Assembly: GCA_033239525.1 (NCBI GenBank)
Contig: BSYO01000004.1
Coordinates: 4,441,701-4,505,700, forward strand
DNA length: 64,000 nucleotides
Direction of reading: 5' to 3'
From: Nepenthes gracilis
Taxonomy: Eukaryota > Streptophyta > Magnoliopsida > Caryophyllales > Nepenthaceae
Shown here piece after piece: positions 33,339 to 48,300 of this stretch; the stretch's first letter is position 1; every line of letters starts with the position of its first letter. A program made the translations under genes and the position numbers. A model generated the notes under the pieces. It saw only the letters and a list, made by a program, of their open reading frames with translations. It ran no database searches and had not been told where the DNA came from.

Positions 33339-36300
33339 ATGGAAACTCGTAGTCGGAAACGGGCGGAGGCGTCCACATCAGCCCCTTCACATTCCTCCTC
33401 TGTAAGAAACACTACCCGTTCATCCAACAAGCGCTTTCGCCTGTCCTCCTCTTCCGCCTCAGCCAGCGCCGCCTCCTACTCGTCTGCCCGTGCGATTCGT
33501 TCTCGTACCTTTAAATCACTGGACAACTCGTCTGCTTCAATGGACGAATCAGCCCGCGGCCGGAGAGGGAAGAATCACGGTGCTGATAAGGATAATTCCG
33601 ATAAAGGGAAAGAGAAAGAGCATGAAATCAGGGTTAGGGAAAGGGAAAGAGACAGGGTTGCCGAGAGAGGGTTAGGGCTGAGCATTGATGGTAGTGGTGG
33701 AGGTAATGGCGATGACGATGACAATGACATTGAAGGAGGAGTTGGCATCTTGCACCAAAATTTGACATCTGCTAGCAGCGCCCTTCAAGGACTGCTGAGG
33801 AAACTTGGGGCGGGACTTGACGATTTACTTCCTTCTTCGGCTATTGGGTCCGCTTCTTCATCCCAGCAGAGCGGGAGGCTGAAGAAGATACTCTCGGGAT
33901 TGAGGGCGGATGGCGAGGATGGGAGGCAAGTTGAGGCATTGACTCAGTTATGTGAGATGTTGTCAATTGGGACAGAGGACTCCTTGAGTACCTTCTCTGT
34001 GGATTCGTTCGTTCCGGTGCTTGTGGGATTGGTTAATCACGAGAGTAATCCTGATATTATGCTTTTGGCCGCAAGGGCGATTACTCATTTGGTTGATGCC
34101 TTACCTTCTTCTTGTGCTGCTGTTGTACATTGCGGTGCTGTTTCTTGTTTCTGTGCTAGGCTGTTGACAATTGAGTACATGGACTTGGCGGAGCAGGTCA
34201 GTTTTCATTAATAGTTGGCCATGATTGTTAAATGAAGCAATTTTTGGAAGCGATTTCACAAAGTTCAAGTTTTGATGTTGTTCACCTTGTTTATTATATT
34301 GGATCCCCGGGCTGTAATTTATGTTTTATTGTGTAAATTGTTTACCATGCTCCCATATATAAGACATTGAGAAGAGGTGAATTTTTGGGGTATATTTTGT
34401 ATGGTACTCTATATTGATAATTTTTGTATTGTTATTACCTTTGTGATGGGAGCAGTCCTTGCAAGCTCTGAAGAAGATATCTCAAGAGCACCCAACTGCA
34501 TGTTTGAGAGCTGGTGCGCTTATGGCAGTGTTGTCATATCTGGATTTCTTTTCTACTGGAGTTCAGGTACTTGAGTTTATAGCATCTGTGGCATCTTCAA
34601 TGCACTATAATTTTAACTTATAGATAACGTGCCAATCTCCCTGGTACAGCGAGTGGCATTATCTACAGCTGCAAATATGTGTAAAAAGCTCCCTTCAGAT
34701 GCTGCTGACTTTGTAATGGAAGCTGTTCCCCATTTAACTAACCTCCTTCATTATCATGATGCAAAGGTTTGGCTGTCATGTCACTATTTGGTGATCTCTG
34801 ACCAAGGCAAACTACTTGTCAGGTTCCATAGTATGTTTTTATACCTTATTTTATTATTGTTTATTTGAATAGGTGTTGGAGCATGCTTCTGTTTGCCTCA
34901 GTCGAATTGTTGAGGCCTTTGCATCATCACCTGACAAGTTAGATGAATTGTGTGATCATGGACTTGTCACACAAGCTGTTGGTCTTGTCTCCGCTAGTAA
35001 TTCTGGTGGGGGCCAGTCATCCCTCAACACATCAACTTACACGGTTTGTGGATTTCTGCCTTCTACTTTGTTATTGTGTATATCTATTGTGGCATTTTGA
35101 CTTGCTATGTTTGCAGGGCTTGATTCGGCTTCTGTCAACATGTGCAAGTGGCTCCACTGTAGGGGCTAAAACTCTGCTGCTTCTTGGAATAAGTGGTATT
35201 CTTAGAGATATACTAGCAGGATCTGGTCAGGTAGGGAACATGTCCCTTACACCTGCTCTAAGCAGGCCACCAGAGCAGGTAAGTAGCAGGACTTATTCAG
35301 CATCTCAAGTTTGAAAGCCAACTTTATTAAGTACTGGTTATATGCAGATTTACATTCTTTCTGAAGTTTATATTATTGAATTTCTATGATAAATTGTTCC
35401 ATCAAGTTGTGCATAGTGCTAGAAATTCACAATGGACCCTTCCGATAGTTCAAGAACTATTTTTCTCTCATCTGTCTCATCTAACTTGCTGAATAAATGC
35501 TGGGTCAGTGAGCTTCCAGATCCCAACTGAGTTGCATAGTTGTTCATTGCTCTCAAATATTCATATAGGGAGTTGGATTTCTTATTCTTCAGGTGACCTA
35601 TTGGTTTGATAGGATCATGGTGTTGCTGATGGTCTCTTTAGTACATTGGTGTTCCTTATCTGCTCATTGAAACATGAGTGGAGAAAAAAATGATCTGTTA
35701 GTCTGCTGGTATCACAGTGCTGCTGAAGGTCTCTTTCTACATGAGCTCAAAGGCCAAAATGTATTGGTCCACCACCTGCATCATTGAACATGACTGGAAA
35801 AGGGAAAAAAATGTTAAGATTTCGGGGGTGTTGCTGTAAGTAGAAGAACACAGATCAGAAGTTGCTTTGCCAAAACCAGCCATATGGGCATTACATATGC
35901 AAATTACCACAATGAGCCTCATTTTTTTCAGTTGATGTATCTAGTATCCTTTTTGACCTTTTCATTCTGTTTATTTTTGTTTCCTGCCCTGTATTATATT
36001 TAAAGCAAAAGAGATAGAGAGAGAGAAAATTACGGACCATTTTCTATTCTATTTAGGCTGGAAGCTATTGCTGAATCTGTGGGGATATAGTTCACTGTTG
36101 TGGTTTGTATGGTTTAAATAGTTTTAGGTAAGTTGGTAATTAAATCTACCTGATGCATCTCACACTAAAACTAGTTTTAATATTCTAATGGAGCTTTTGC
36201 TTCTAGGATGTGTGGAATTATTCATGAGGAGCAGTAGAGTGTTGGGTTAGAGTGTGGAGTTTCTACTGTCACTAGGATCCTTCCTCGACACTCGGGCTTT

Positions 36301-39300
36301 GGTCTGACACATGTACCTTATTAACTACTTGTTCTTTTTAGTTCACACACAACACAACTGTATTTGGAGCATGTGGGTATTAAAAAGAGAATACTGATTA
36401 CTATCACGTACTATGCTAATCTATGAACCGTGCTCTTATTTGGATTCTAAATGGTGGAATTCTAGCTGATGCCCAGCCTTGTGTTTGGAAAACCATGATT
36501 GGTGAATACTTACTATGAGATTGCAAAAGCAACTAGGAGAATGAGGGCTGTAAGTGTGCAGACGTCTTGTGTTGGTGGTGTTTAGGGAGGGTACTGTGTA
36601 CCACTATCGCTTGTGGAGAGTTCGTGGAACAAATCAAGAAGAAGATCATTGTTTGATTAGGTTGAGCACTGTGTTTGGTGCTTGGGATGCTATCCAGGGC
36701 ACTGAACATACTATTGCCTGTGTTGGTGCTGCTGCATGGAAAAACTAATTTAGAATAAGTTACCCGTGTAACGAGGTTGAGCACCTTGTTTGGTGGCTAG
36801 TTTCTTTATAGCATTTCATGGCACCGAGACATTCTTTCTTACATTTGTGGGACACTCTTTCTTATGTTTGTATTATTGCAGTTTTATCCATATTATTATG
36901 TTTGTCAAGTAAAAAATCTTATAGCAATTCTATTTTGTCCTTTTTGCATCAAAGTCATTTGCTGGTAGTTTATGCTGTTAGGAACTACTAAGCTTCCATG
37001 ATTTTCTCTTGCAATGGTGTGTTACTGTCTCTCGCCTTCTGTATAGGAACTAAATTCTTTTATTTTTTGTAGGTTTAGACATCTGCCTCTGTGTATATTA
37101 TCTAAGCTTTTTACTCAAGGCTATATGCTGTAAAATGAGAATAGGCAATAGCAGGCAAGACCTGATATCATCAGCAAAGTTGTTTTGCGATTTACACCGC
37201 CCAATGTGTAGTGGGCAGGAGAAAGAAAGAGGGCAACTGGCTAGCCTTTCATGATTCAGAATCAGATAAAAAGGAGCATCTCATTAATGGAGATTTTGCC
37301 TCAGATCTGTGGCATTATCAATGTTTAGACAATGTATTCTGAATCTGATCTTTTAATTTCAATGACAAACATCTCGACATTTAATCAATTGAGGCTTGAG
37401 ACTTTCATCAACACGAGAGGTGAAGAGGGGGGAGGGGTATGGAGGGAGAAGGTTGATCAGATGGTAGGGTTCCTACTGCTAAGTAATGGGTTTCAGAAAC
37501 ACTTCATCCTTCTTTGACATTGATTACATCCTTCTTTGACATTGAGGGCTTGTGGGGATAGCAGAGAAGGATTGTTACAAAAGTGTTTTGAAAAAGGGGA
37601 TCTAAAAAAGATTGAAAATGAATAATGGTGGATGAGTTCTCACACAGTAGTAAGGCAGTAGATACACCAGAGTAAAGGAAGCTCCAATTTAACATCTTGA
37701 ACCAGAACTGTGAAGTCCCAAAGTGCCGTTTGACTCTTCAATCAGTGGTCCAGCTACGCTTATTTTTGAGATTTTTTCTTCTGTTCATATGACATCAATA
37801 AATGAGGAATCCTCTACACACACAACATAGTATGTAAACTCTGGACTTGCTGGCCTGAAGACAGTCCATCTTACTGGTTCATTATTTTGGTTTGAGTTAA
37901 ATACATTTTTTCTTATTAATTAGGGAAGAATAAATCTGAAGATATTGTTCAAATTTGGCATTTTTTGGATTTTTTTGTTATGGAATGCATATTGGCATTT
38001 TATTTTTTCTTAGGAGTGTGAATGGTGATTTCCTGTTTTTAGGTTTGATTTCTTCCTTGTTGGACGGCCTTCATGATGTAGTAGTATGTTCTTGTTTCTA
38101 TTGACGAATCATATGTTAGTGTTCATGTTCTTTTCAGAATTTACTTTGTGATTTCAGGACTGTTTGTAGATGGCTTTCATTTTTGTCTCAAGTATCTGAT
38201 AAGATTTTGATTTTTTTTCTCAAGATTTTTGAGATTGTGAACCTTGCAAATGAGCTTCTTCCTCCACTTCCACAAGGGATCATTTCCCTTCCAGCTTGCT
38301 CAAATTTCTTTGTGAAAGGATCTTTTATGAGGAAGCCATCAACCAGCAGTTCCAGCAAGCCAGAAGACACAAATGGACATGCTCAGGATGCCTCAGCTCG
38401 TGAGAAACTACTTAATGATCAGCCAGAGCTCTTACAGCAATTTGGAATGGATCTTCTTCCTGTGCTGACGCAGGTTATATTCACTTCATTCTTTGGTAAC
38501 ATGGTGTTCCCCAGGTCAATTTAGTAATTTTCGTTTTTCTGATTCTGTTATAAATCAGATCTACGGGTCCAGTGTGAATAGTTATGTTCGTCACAAATGT
38601 CTCTCCATAATTGGGAAACTTATGCACTTTAGCAGTTCATATATGATATCATCTTTGAATGCTGTCACCAACTTGTCAAGGTATTAATGTCACAACATTG
38701 TCTTGTCCATATTTTTTTAGTGCTAGTTGTTTTGGGCTTGTTGAAATATTGTGTTGTTCAAGAAATTTAAATTCTTTCCAGTTTTCTAGCTGGTGTTCTG
38801 GCATCAAAGGATGCACAAGTATTGGTTCCTGCCCTCCAAATTTCAGAGATTCTTATGGAAAAACTCCCAGAGACGTTCTCCAAGATGTTTGTAAGAGAAG
38901 GACTTGTTCATGCTGTAGATTCACTTATCCTAGGAGGCATGCCAGATTCCGCTTCGGCTCAAATGGCTACTGCTGAGAAAGAAAGGGATTCAATGCCTGT
39001 AACTTCATCATGTTCTAGGCGTTTGCGGCGTCGCAGTGGAAACTCTAATACAGACACCAATTATGCTGAAGAATCTAAGAATTCGGCTTCAGTTGGCATT
39101 GGTTCGGCTCCTAGTTCTTTGGGAATTCCAACTGTTACCAATCTTCGCGCAACTGTTAGTGCTGCTGCCAAAGCTTTCAGAGATAAGTACTTCTCTTCTG
39201 ATCCGGAGGCTACTGATGTGGGCTTTTCTGATGATCTCTTGCATCTGAAGAATCTCTGTACTAAGCTGAATGCTGGTGTTGAAGATCAGAAGGCAAAAGT

Positions 39301-42300
39301 AAAGGGGAAGTCTAAGGTTTCTGGTTGCTGCTCCAATCTTTCTTCTGGCGAAGAGAATTTAGTTGGAATAATAATGGAGATGTTGACAGAACTAAGTAAA
39401 GGTGATGGTGTATCTACGTTTGAGTTTATAGGCAGTGGTGTTGTTGCTGCTCTACTGAACTATTTTTCTGGCGGATATTTTTTGAAGGAGAAAATTTCAG
39501 AAGCAAACCTGCCTAAGCTTAGACGGCTAGCACTCAGTAGATATAAATCATTTATTTCGCTTGCCCTGCCTACTGGTTTAAATGAAGATAGTAGAGCTCC
39601 AATGACCATTTTAGTTCTGAAGCTCCAAAATGCTTTGTCCTCATTGGAGCGATTTCAAGTTGTGCTAAGTCATTCCGCTAGGTCTTTGAGTGGAAATGCT
39701 CGCTTATCTTCTGGCTTAAGTGTACTTTCTCAACCGTTTAAGTTGCGTTTATGTAGAGCCTTGGGGGAAAAATCTCTCCGTGATTATTCAAATACCATTG
39801 TGCTAATTGATCCTTTAGCAAGTTTAGCAGCTGTTGAAGATTTCCTTTGGCCTCGAGTTCAACGAGGTGAGTCTGGGCAGAAGCCACCAGCATCAGTGGG
39901 AAATTCTGAATCAGGGACAACACCCACCGGTGCTGGTGCTTCATCACCATCCTCCTCTACTCCTGCTCTGAACACTCAACGCCCTTGTATTAGATCTAGA
40001 TCTGCCGTGAGTATAGGTGACTCATCCAGAAAAGATGCATTGCAAGACAAAACTAGCAGTTCATCTAAAGGGAAGGGTAAATCTGTTTTGAAGCCTGCTC
40101 AGGAGGTTGCAAAAGGCCCTCAAACAAGAAATGCTACCCGTCAAAGAGCAGCTTTAGACAAAGATGCTCAAATGAAACCAGCAAATGGAGAATCTAGTTC
40201 TGAGGTATGATGTTTGTTAGCTTTATGTCGCACTTACCCTGGTTACTGTAACTTTGTCCCTTTGATAATTTTTTTACTGCCAACTCAATTGAATTATATC
40301 CCTCTTGATTTACTTAATTATCCTTATCTCATGCCCTGGACAGCTGAATTTTCTGTGTGATTGAGTTCTTTAGGATTGAAATACGAGGTGTCTGTAAGGA
40401 GATGCATTATACCTTTTTTGTTCATATGCTTCATACCTTTTTTTGTTATGAAAGCAATTCACCTTTGCTAGAAGCTTTTTTCTGAGGAGTTTGTTATTCT
40501 CACTCATTCTCACAAGCAGGATGAAGAGCCTGACATGTCTCCTGTTGAAATTGATGAAGCACTTGTGATTGAAGATGATGATATTTCAGATGATGAAGAT
40601 GATGACCATGAAGATGTATGTAATTTGATTGTCTGCATTCTACTGAATTCCTCTTAATCTTGAACTTTCAATTACAAATTTAAATGTGAATAACTGCTTT
40701 TTGTTTAACACACACAGAGTTTGGTAGGCTGCTCCACAATTTACCTCCTAATTTTTCACTTGTCACTATGACTTTGTTTATCACTCCTTGTTTATGTTAG
40801 GAAAGCAGTGGTCATGTGCCGGTTACACGTGTATGCTACAGGACTTCCTGGATAACTGTTGATTTTCATTCTTAGTATATTGTTTCCTCCTGTTCATGGA
40901 AAAGGGTTCTTGTAGAAGTAAGGTTGCATTTGAATGTGGGAATTTGACAGAGAATTTGTGAATATCGTGTTTGCTTTTTGTTGTTGTTGTTGTTTTTATG
41001 TCTGATGTTTTGCTAGCTAAAAAATGTTTTGAGAAGTAAGATTATTTTTTCTGGAGTTTTTATCTGGTCTTCTGTTAAGATTTTTATGTGATATGAAAGA
41101 AGTAATTTGGAAATTTTTATTGCAATATTAAAGAAGGAATTTGGAACCATGAAATTCTGGATGGGAATTCTTCCTTGATAGGTGTCATTTTGAAAATTCA
41201 AAGCCAATATTTCAATCCATAAGTTTCTATCTCTATCTATATACTAGCATAAACCATTCAACATAATCATTGTTGTGCCCCATAGACACCCCAAACCATT
41301 GCCGTCCATCACCTCTAGTACAGCTGGTTGTGACCATAGTAGCAGCTTATCTCATTGTGTTTGACCTGTATCGTAAGTGCATGTCTACAGCTTCGCCCAT
41401 GGCTGACCTCTTCTTCAAGTACCCATGCATCGCCATGCACCTGTCTCTTATCTTTCTTAACCTCTGCAACGGATTGCTAATTGTAAGAAATTTTAGTCTA
41501 ATTTATTTATTGATCATCACTTTGGGTTTGCACGTCACAGAGGGACAAAATTGATTCTGCAAAACTCTTGAAACAAAGTGATCTACTTTCAATTTTTCTT
41601 CCATGTCTCTCACAGTTTCGTACCTCTGTTAAACAAAGAGCATACTACTAAATCATTTATTCTCCATGCTGTACCACTTCCTAATTGTCCATCAAGAAAA
41701 ACTTGATTTAGTCATGGCAATCCATGGAATGGAATGAAATATATGTTGATATTTAATATATATCTATATCAGGCTCCTAATACCGATAATTCCTGATACC
41801 AAGGAAATATACACGATATTTAGCTTATATATCGGTTGATATTTTCCAATTATGTTACGATTTACAAAACTTATCTTATTCGATATATCCAATACTGTAT
41901 GTATTCTCCATTATGTTTGATACCATATTTTCATCCGGGGCATTTGATAGGTTCAGTCTATGGTCATTAGGCCTCCTAAAAAGATCTACCGAATGCATCT
42001 CCGTCAACATGAAATAAATCACAACCTTAGCCATTGTTGAAAAACTACTGGAGTCAATGATTAATGACATTTGGATTGTGGTGTGAAAAAGGTGAGAAGA
42101 GAGTAATGTAGAATCTTGTAGTTATAAGTGGGGGCATTACAAAGTTGGAGAGGTGGAGATGCGGTAGACAATGCGCACCATTGTCTATGACTGGTGTGTT
42201 CATGCATTATTACAGAGTAGTTGTAAAAATAAAGTTACCCATTGTTTATGACTCACAATTAATCTGTCCAAACAAAAAAAATTTAGAAAATTCTTGTTCC

Positions 42301-45300
42301 TATAATGTTGAGATTACTAATCCTGTTGCTATGAAACTTCCTTGTAAATACTAAATGACTTATCCAAAAGAATACAAATGAGTAATCATTTTCTCTTCAG
42401 AGATTAATCGTCCCCTACACGAACTGCTATGGTGAACAGTCATCTGACCTATATTGAAAGTGTTTAGTTGCATCTGCTTGGTTAGAACAACAGTTAGTCC
42501 AAGCCATCTAGTTTAATATGTACATCTTTGCATGTAGTAAAATTATTATTTGGAAAATGTTGATAGCAAAATAGCCATTTTAATTTCTGTTTAAGGGCTT
42601 TTATTTTTCCAAGAAATGTAGGATAGAAAAGAAAAAAACTTGAGCACAGAGAATGTACAGTAGTGATTTGAAGTGCCATTGACTTGTATGTATTCACTCC
42701 TTGTTTCCTTTTATGCTATCCCCTCCCAGGTACTGAGAGATGATTCACTTCCTGGCTGCATGGCGGACAAGGTACATGATGTCAAACTGGGTGATGTGCC
42801 TGAGGAAAGTGCCTCTGCCGCAGCAAGCAGTGATAGTCAGGCTAATCCTGCATCTGGCTCCGGCACTGGAGCTGTTGCAATTAGAGATTCGGATTCTACT
42901 GAATTTCAAAGTGGGAGTTCTTTGGGTTCAAGGGGTGCAATGTCATTTGCTGCTGCTGCCATGGCTGGGCTGGCATCTATTAATGGCAGAAGAATCAGGG
43001 GAAGCAGGAACCGTCATGGACATCTTGTTAATGGATCTAGTGATTCTCCCAGGTTGACATTTTCTGCTGGTGGTAAGCAGCTTAATCGAAACTTAACCAT
43101 CTACCAGGCCATCCAGCAACAGCTTATTGTGGATGTAGATGATGATGAAAGGTATACTAGCAGTGAATTTGTTGCTAGTGACGGAGGAAGGCTATGGGGT
43201 GATCTTTATACTATCAACTACCAACGGGCAGATAGCCAGACTGATAAGACTGCAACTGGAGGATCGAACTCCATTTCATCTTTGAAATCCACCAAGGCTG
43301 GTCCTTCCTCCGGTTCAAGTTCTGATGGTCCCATGCATGGGTTGTCTCTTCTGGATAGCATGTTGCAAGGGGAGCTTCCTTGTGATTTGGAGAAAAGTAA
43401 CCCAACTTATGACATACTAGCATTGCTGCGTATATTAGAGGGTTTGAATCAGCTTGCACCCCGTCTGAGATTCCAAGCAGTGTGTGACAAATTTTCTGAA
43501 GGTCTGATTTCAAGTCTTGATGAATTGAGTACAAATGGGGTCAGGGTTCCTCCTGAGGAATTTGTCAACAGCAAGCTCACACCAAAATTGTCTCGACAAA
43601 TACAGGATGCACTTGCATTGTGTAGTGGCAGTCTTCCTTCTTGGTGTCACCAGTTGATCAAAGCGTGCCCATTTTTGTTTCCTTTTGAAACTCGACAACA
43701 GTTTTTCTACTCCACTGCTTTTGGGTTGTCTCGTGCTCTATATCGGCTTCAGCAGCAGCAGGGTGCTGACAGTCAAGGGTCATTAAATGAAAGAGAAGTT
43801 AGGCTAGGGAGATTACAGCGCCAGAAGGTTCGTGTGTCAAGAACTCGCATTTTAGATTCTGCTGCAAAAGTTATGGAGATGTATTCTAGTCAGAAGGCTG
43901 TTCTTGAAGTGGAATATTTTGGCGAGGTGGGAACTGGATTGGGTCCTACCTTGGAGTTCTACACTATTTTAAGTCATGACCTGCAGAAAGCTGACTTAGG
44001 GATGTGGAGGACAAATTCATCAGATAGACATATGATGGAAATTGATGAGAAATTCAACACAGGTTCAGGGTTGAGTTCTGTTGCAAGTAATGGAAATGTG
44101 GTCGAAGCCCCTCTTGGATTGTTTCCTCGCCCTTGGCCTCCAAACTCTGATAGTTCTGAGGGTTCTTGTTTGTCTAAAGTTGTGGAATATTTCCGGCTGC
44201 TGGGACGGGTTGTAGCCAAAGCACTTCAAGATGGCCGGCTTTTGGACCTGCCTTTATCCATAACCTTCTATAAAATTGTGCTTGGTCATGTGAGTCAGTT
44301 GCTTAGTATTGTTTCAAGGACAATTACTCTAGGTCTTATAATTGTCTTCAGTTCAATGGCCATCTAGACAAAAACCGGACTTAATTTTTTTGGTTGCTTT
44401 TTTGCCTTTGCTCAGGCTCCCATGTTTTTGTGTTCTTCGCTTTTCAGGACAATCTTTTTAGCAGTATATATATGCCACCAACTTACTTTTTTGCTTTTAT
44501 TTTTTTGAATTTTTTCTCTTTTGCTAAACTTCTGACCTTATCTGCTGCAGGAGCTTGATTTGCACGATATCCTTTCATTTGATCCTGATTTTGGGAAAAT
44601 ATTGCAAGAACTGCAAGCTCTAGTTTGCAAGAAGCAGTATTTAGAATCAGTTGGTGATGATAATTCTGAAGGAGTAGCTGAGTTATGTTTTCGTGGAACC
44701 CCAATTGAGGATCTTTGTTTGGATCTCACGCTTCCTGGCTACCAAGAATACATCTTGAAACCAGGAGAAGAAAACGTATAAGAACTATAGCATCTTTTTG
44801 TTTGCAATTTCAGCATCCATCTTTATGCTTCTCCTTTATGAGGAATAGTTTTAGGTTTTCTGAATTATTCTTTACTTGTGAATTTCATAGGTAGACATAC
44901 ATAACTTGGAGGAGTATATATCATTGGTGGTTGATGCCACTGTGAAGACTGGTATTATGCGACAGGTGGAAGCTTTCAGGGCAGGGTTCAACCAGGTTAG
45001 TAGTTATTGTTTGTGCTGCTGCCTCTAATAATAGGATGATTTAAGATCTTTAAGCTTTCTTATGCCATGATCCAGCTCTCTGGCTTTTCTGTGATTATGT
45101 TTCTTGTCCAGATGCTCATTAGTGATATGCAGGTGAACTGCCTGTTAGGATTTGTTTTTACTAGTTAATTTAGAACCTTTTTTTCTTTTGAATGAATATA
45201 GGTTGATTTCAGCAACACCTTTCCCTTGGAATCCATAAAACCAGGGGAAAAAGGGTTTTCCTTTTCTATAGCCTAATTGTTGAAGGTCTCTACCAGTTTA

Positions 45301-48300
45301 TATTTGTTTCTTTTCTGCTGGTATAAAGTGTTTCTGCCATCCTCCTTGTGGTTTTGTTGGTCAATTAAAATACTATTGTATGCCATTTCATGGATAATGC
45401 TAGTGTGGCAAGATGAACTAAAAGCTTCCATTCGCCTTTAAGAAAAATAAAGATGTAAGTGCTGAAAGTTAATCATCATAATTCTCTCACCTGTGCGTAC
45501 GCAGGGGCACACCCCATATCTTTCCATGCTTCTCAAACTGGAAACATGGCTTATTTTGATCTCTAGACTTCCTGTTGCTGATTTACAAAATCTTCTTCTG
45601 GTTTAGTATTGAGAGGTTTAATCTGTGTGTATCCAGGGTTAGCTAGCAGTGGCAAGATAATGGAAAACAATTCCATATCAATTTGGTATCCTGCTGCAGC
45701 TAATTGATCATTTATCCATGGACTCGCTACTCTTAGCAAAAATTTGCCCCTGAGCTGAGCACTATTAGAACTGTTTGCTTGCTCTATGCAATCTGGCTGG
45801 TGTTGTTAAATGGGCTGTGCCAACCCGGTACCGCCAATTTACATGACCAGCTGTTCTTGGAACGGCACGAGATAAATGTCTTGATCTAGTATGCCATGTG
45901 CCCCGCCTGTGTTGGGGGGGCATGCCTACAGGCTGTGCGGTATTAGAGATGGCCCTAATATTAAAAAATAAAAATATAAACAAATATTTTTAAATTTCAC
46001 TTATATTTTCATTACTGTCACCTCTGGAGTCATCATCTTTACTAAAATTCAAAATGATTGGATGACGTGATCTTTTATGTCTGACCATTGAAAATGATAC
46101 ACATTTCTAAAGCCTTCAATGTCAAGGGTTCCTGTTGCTGATTTACAAAATCTTCTTCTGGTTTAGTATTGAGAGGTTTAATCTCTGTGTATCTAGGGTT
46201 AGCTTGGCAAGATAATGGAAAACAATTACATATCAATTTGGTATCCTGCTGCAGCTAATTGATCATTTATCGATGGACTCGCTAGTCTTAGCAAAAATTT
46301 GCCCCTGCGCTAGCACTATTAGAACTGTTTGCTTGCTCTATGTAATCTGGCTGGTGTTGTTAAATGGGCTGTGCCAACCCGGTACGGCCAATTTACATGA
46401 CCAGCCGTTCTTGGCACGGCACGAGATTAATGTCTTGATCCAGTATGCCATGTGCCCCTCCTGTGTTAGGCGGAGCGTGCCTACAAGCTGTGCTGTATTA
46501 GAGATGACCCTAATATAAAAAAATAAAAATATATACAAAAAGTAAAATTACACAAAATATTATAAAAAATATATCATATTTTATATATTTTGTTGAATTT
46601 TTTAATATTGTAATTTATAAAAGTACAAAAAATACATCTAATATTTTTAAATTTCGCTTATATTTGCACTACTATTACTTCTGGAGTCATCATCTTTACT
46701 AAAATTTAAAATAATTGGATTCCTGATGTGATCTTTTAAGTTTGACCAATCATTGAAAATGATACTCATTTCTAAAGCCTTCAATGTCATCTTAGTTATT
46801 TTTTTGTCAACTATTCGACCTTGGCACTGAAAGTTGATTCCGATAACACTGCAATTACTAGTGCAACTAAGAGATTCCGTGCCATTGATGCAAGCACGGA
46901 AAATATGTGCTTGTTAGCCTTTAACCAATCCAAAATCTAAAACTCTGACCTACTATTTGTCATGTTGGAAACGTGGTCTGACTATAAGTAATGAAGAAAT
47001 TCTACCGGTATTATATTTTCACTAATTGGCTGTGTTTCATGTCGAGTACGTACCAAAAAAGCAAATCTTGTTGGCCACCTCTGCTGCTATTGTTGCTGGA
47101 GTGGACAGTTTTGGTATTGATTATGGTACATATAAATTATACATTATATGCAGGTTGTGATAAACATGAGCCTTTATTTCTCCTATGCTGTTGAATATCT
47201 TCAGCTGATGTAGAATCATTTAAGACAAATATACACCTCACATAAATTTATGTTGGGGTCTATAATTGTGGTGAGGTAGGCTAGTATTAGTAAATGACAA
47301 CAATTGGTTCAAAAAAATTTTTAAAAATATTTAATTATTTCAACAATCTACTAATTGGTATCTATAATCGGTTGGTCGTTGGAATATTTTCATTGTGAAA
47401 GATGGTTAAAATAAAACGAAAAGGATGTACGGTCTCCAACATCTGATACATCGAGTTCCATCGTGTTGGGCAGTTGATCTTCATTTTCTTGTAACTCAGT
47501 TTGTTTTGTCAGCATAATGTTTTGAACTGCTATTCCTCAAAAGAAGATATAATAAATAGAACAACATTTTTTATTCTCTATATAAGAAATAAACTGTAAA
47601 ATATTATTGACACAAAAGTTAATCATGTGGTATGTACATTTTGTATAGAATAATTCACCATTCAAAATTAAAAAAAAAAATACAATTTAAATAAAGAAAT
47701 AATAGAATTATTTTTTAAATTTTTGTTGAAAGTAATAGAAAAAATCTTGTTAAATATTCTAAATTTATTTGCAATAGCATTAGTTGTCAATGATTTTTTT
47801 TGTAATTTTTAATTTTTTTGAAATCTAATGTATTGTAGTATGAATATAAGGTAAGTTATTATGTAATAACCATATATCACTAGTTAAAAAAATATTATAT
47901 TTTATGTATGTTATTTCTGAACTTATCCTTATTTAAATTTTTAAAAAGACGAATAACTTTACTTTTAACAATATGTCAGAACATTTTTACATACTTTGGT
48001 GGCAAATGCTTTTGCACGTAATTTTTAGACTTGTAGTCTTCCAATAAGTAAATAGCTCTCCGAGTAAACTATATATTTCAATAGTCCCAATTTAGCCTCT
48101 ATTCATACTGAAAGACTTCTAACCCTGCGCTGTCTGAAAATATTAGTTTAATTTGAGTTGAGAATAATTGCTACTTCTCATGTTTTTTCCATGTGTCTCT
48201 TTAGATGTCCGGTACTTTTAAAACTTTTATAAGTATTATTCTTTTTTAATATTTTTTACAAACAACTTATTTCTGATTGTTAACTAATTTAATTTTAAAA

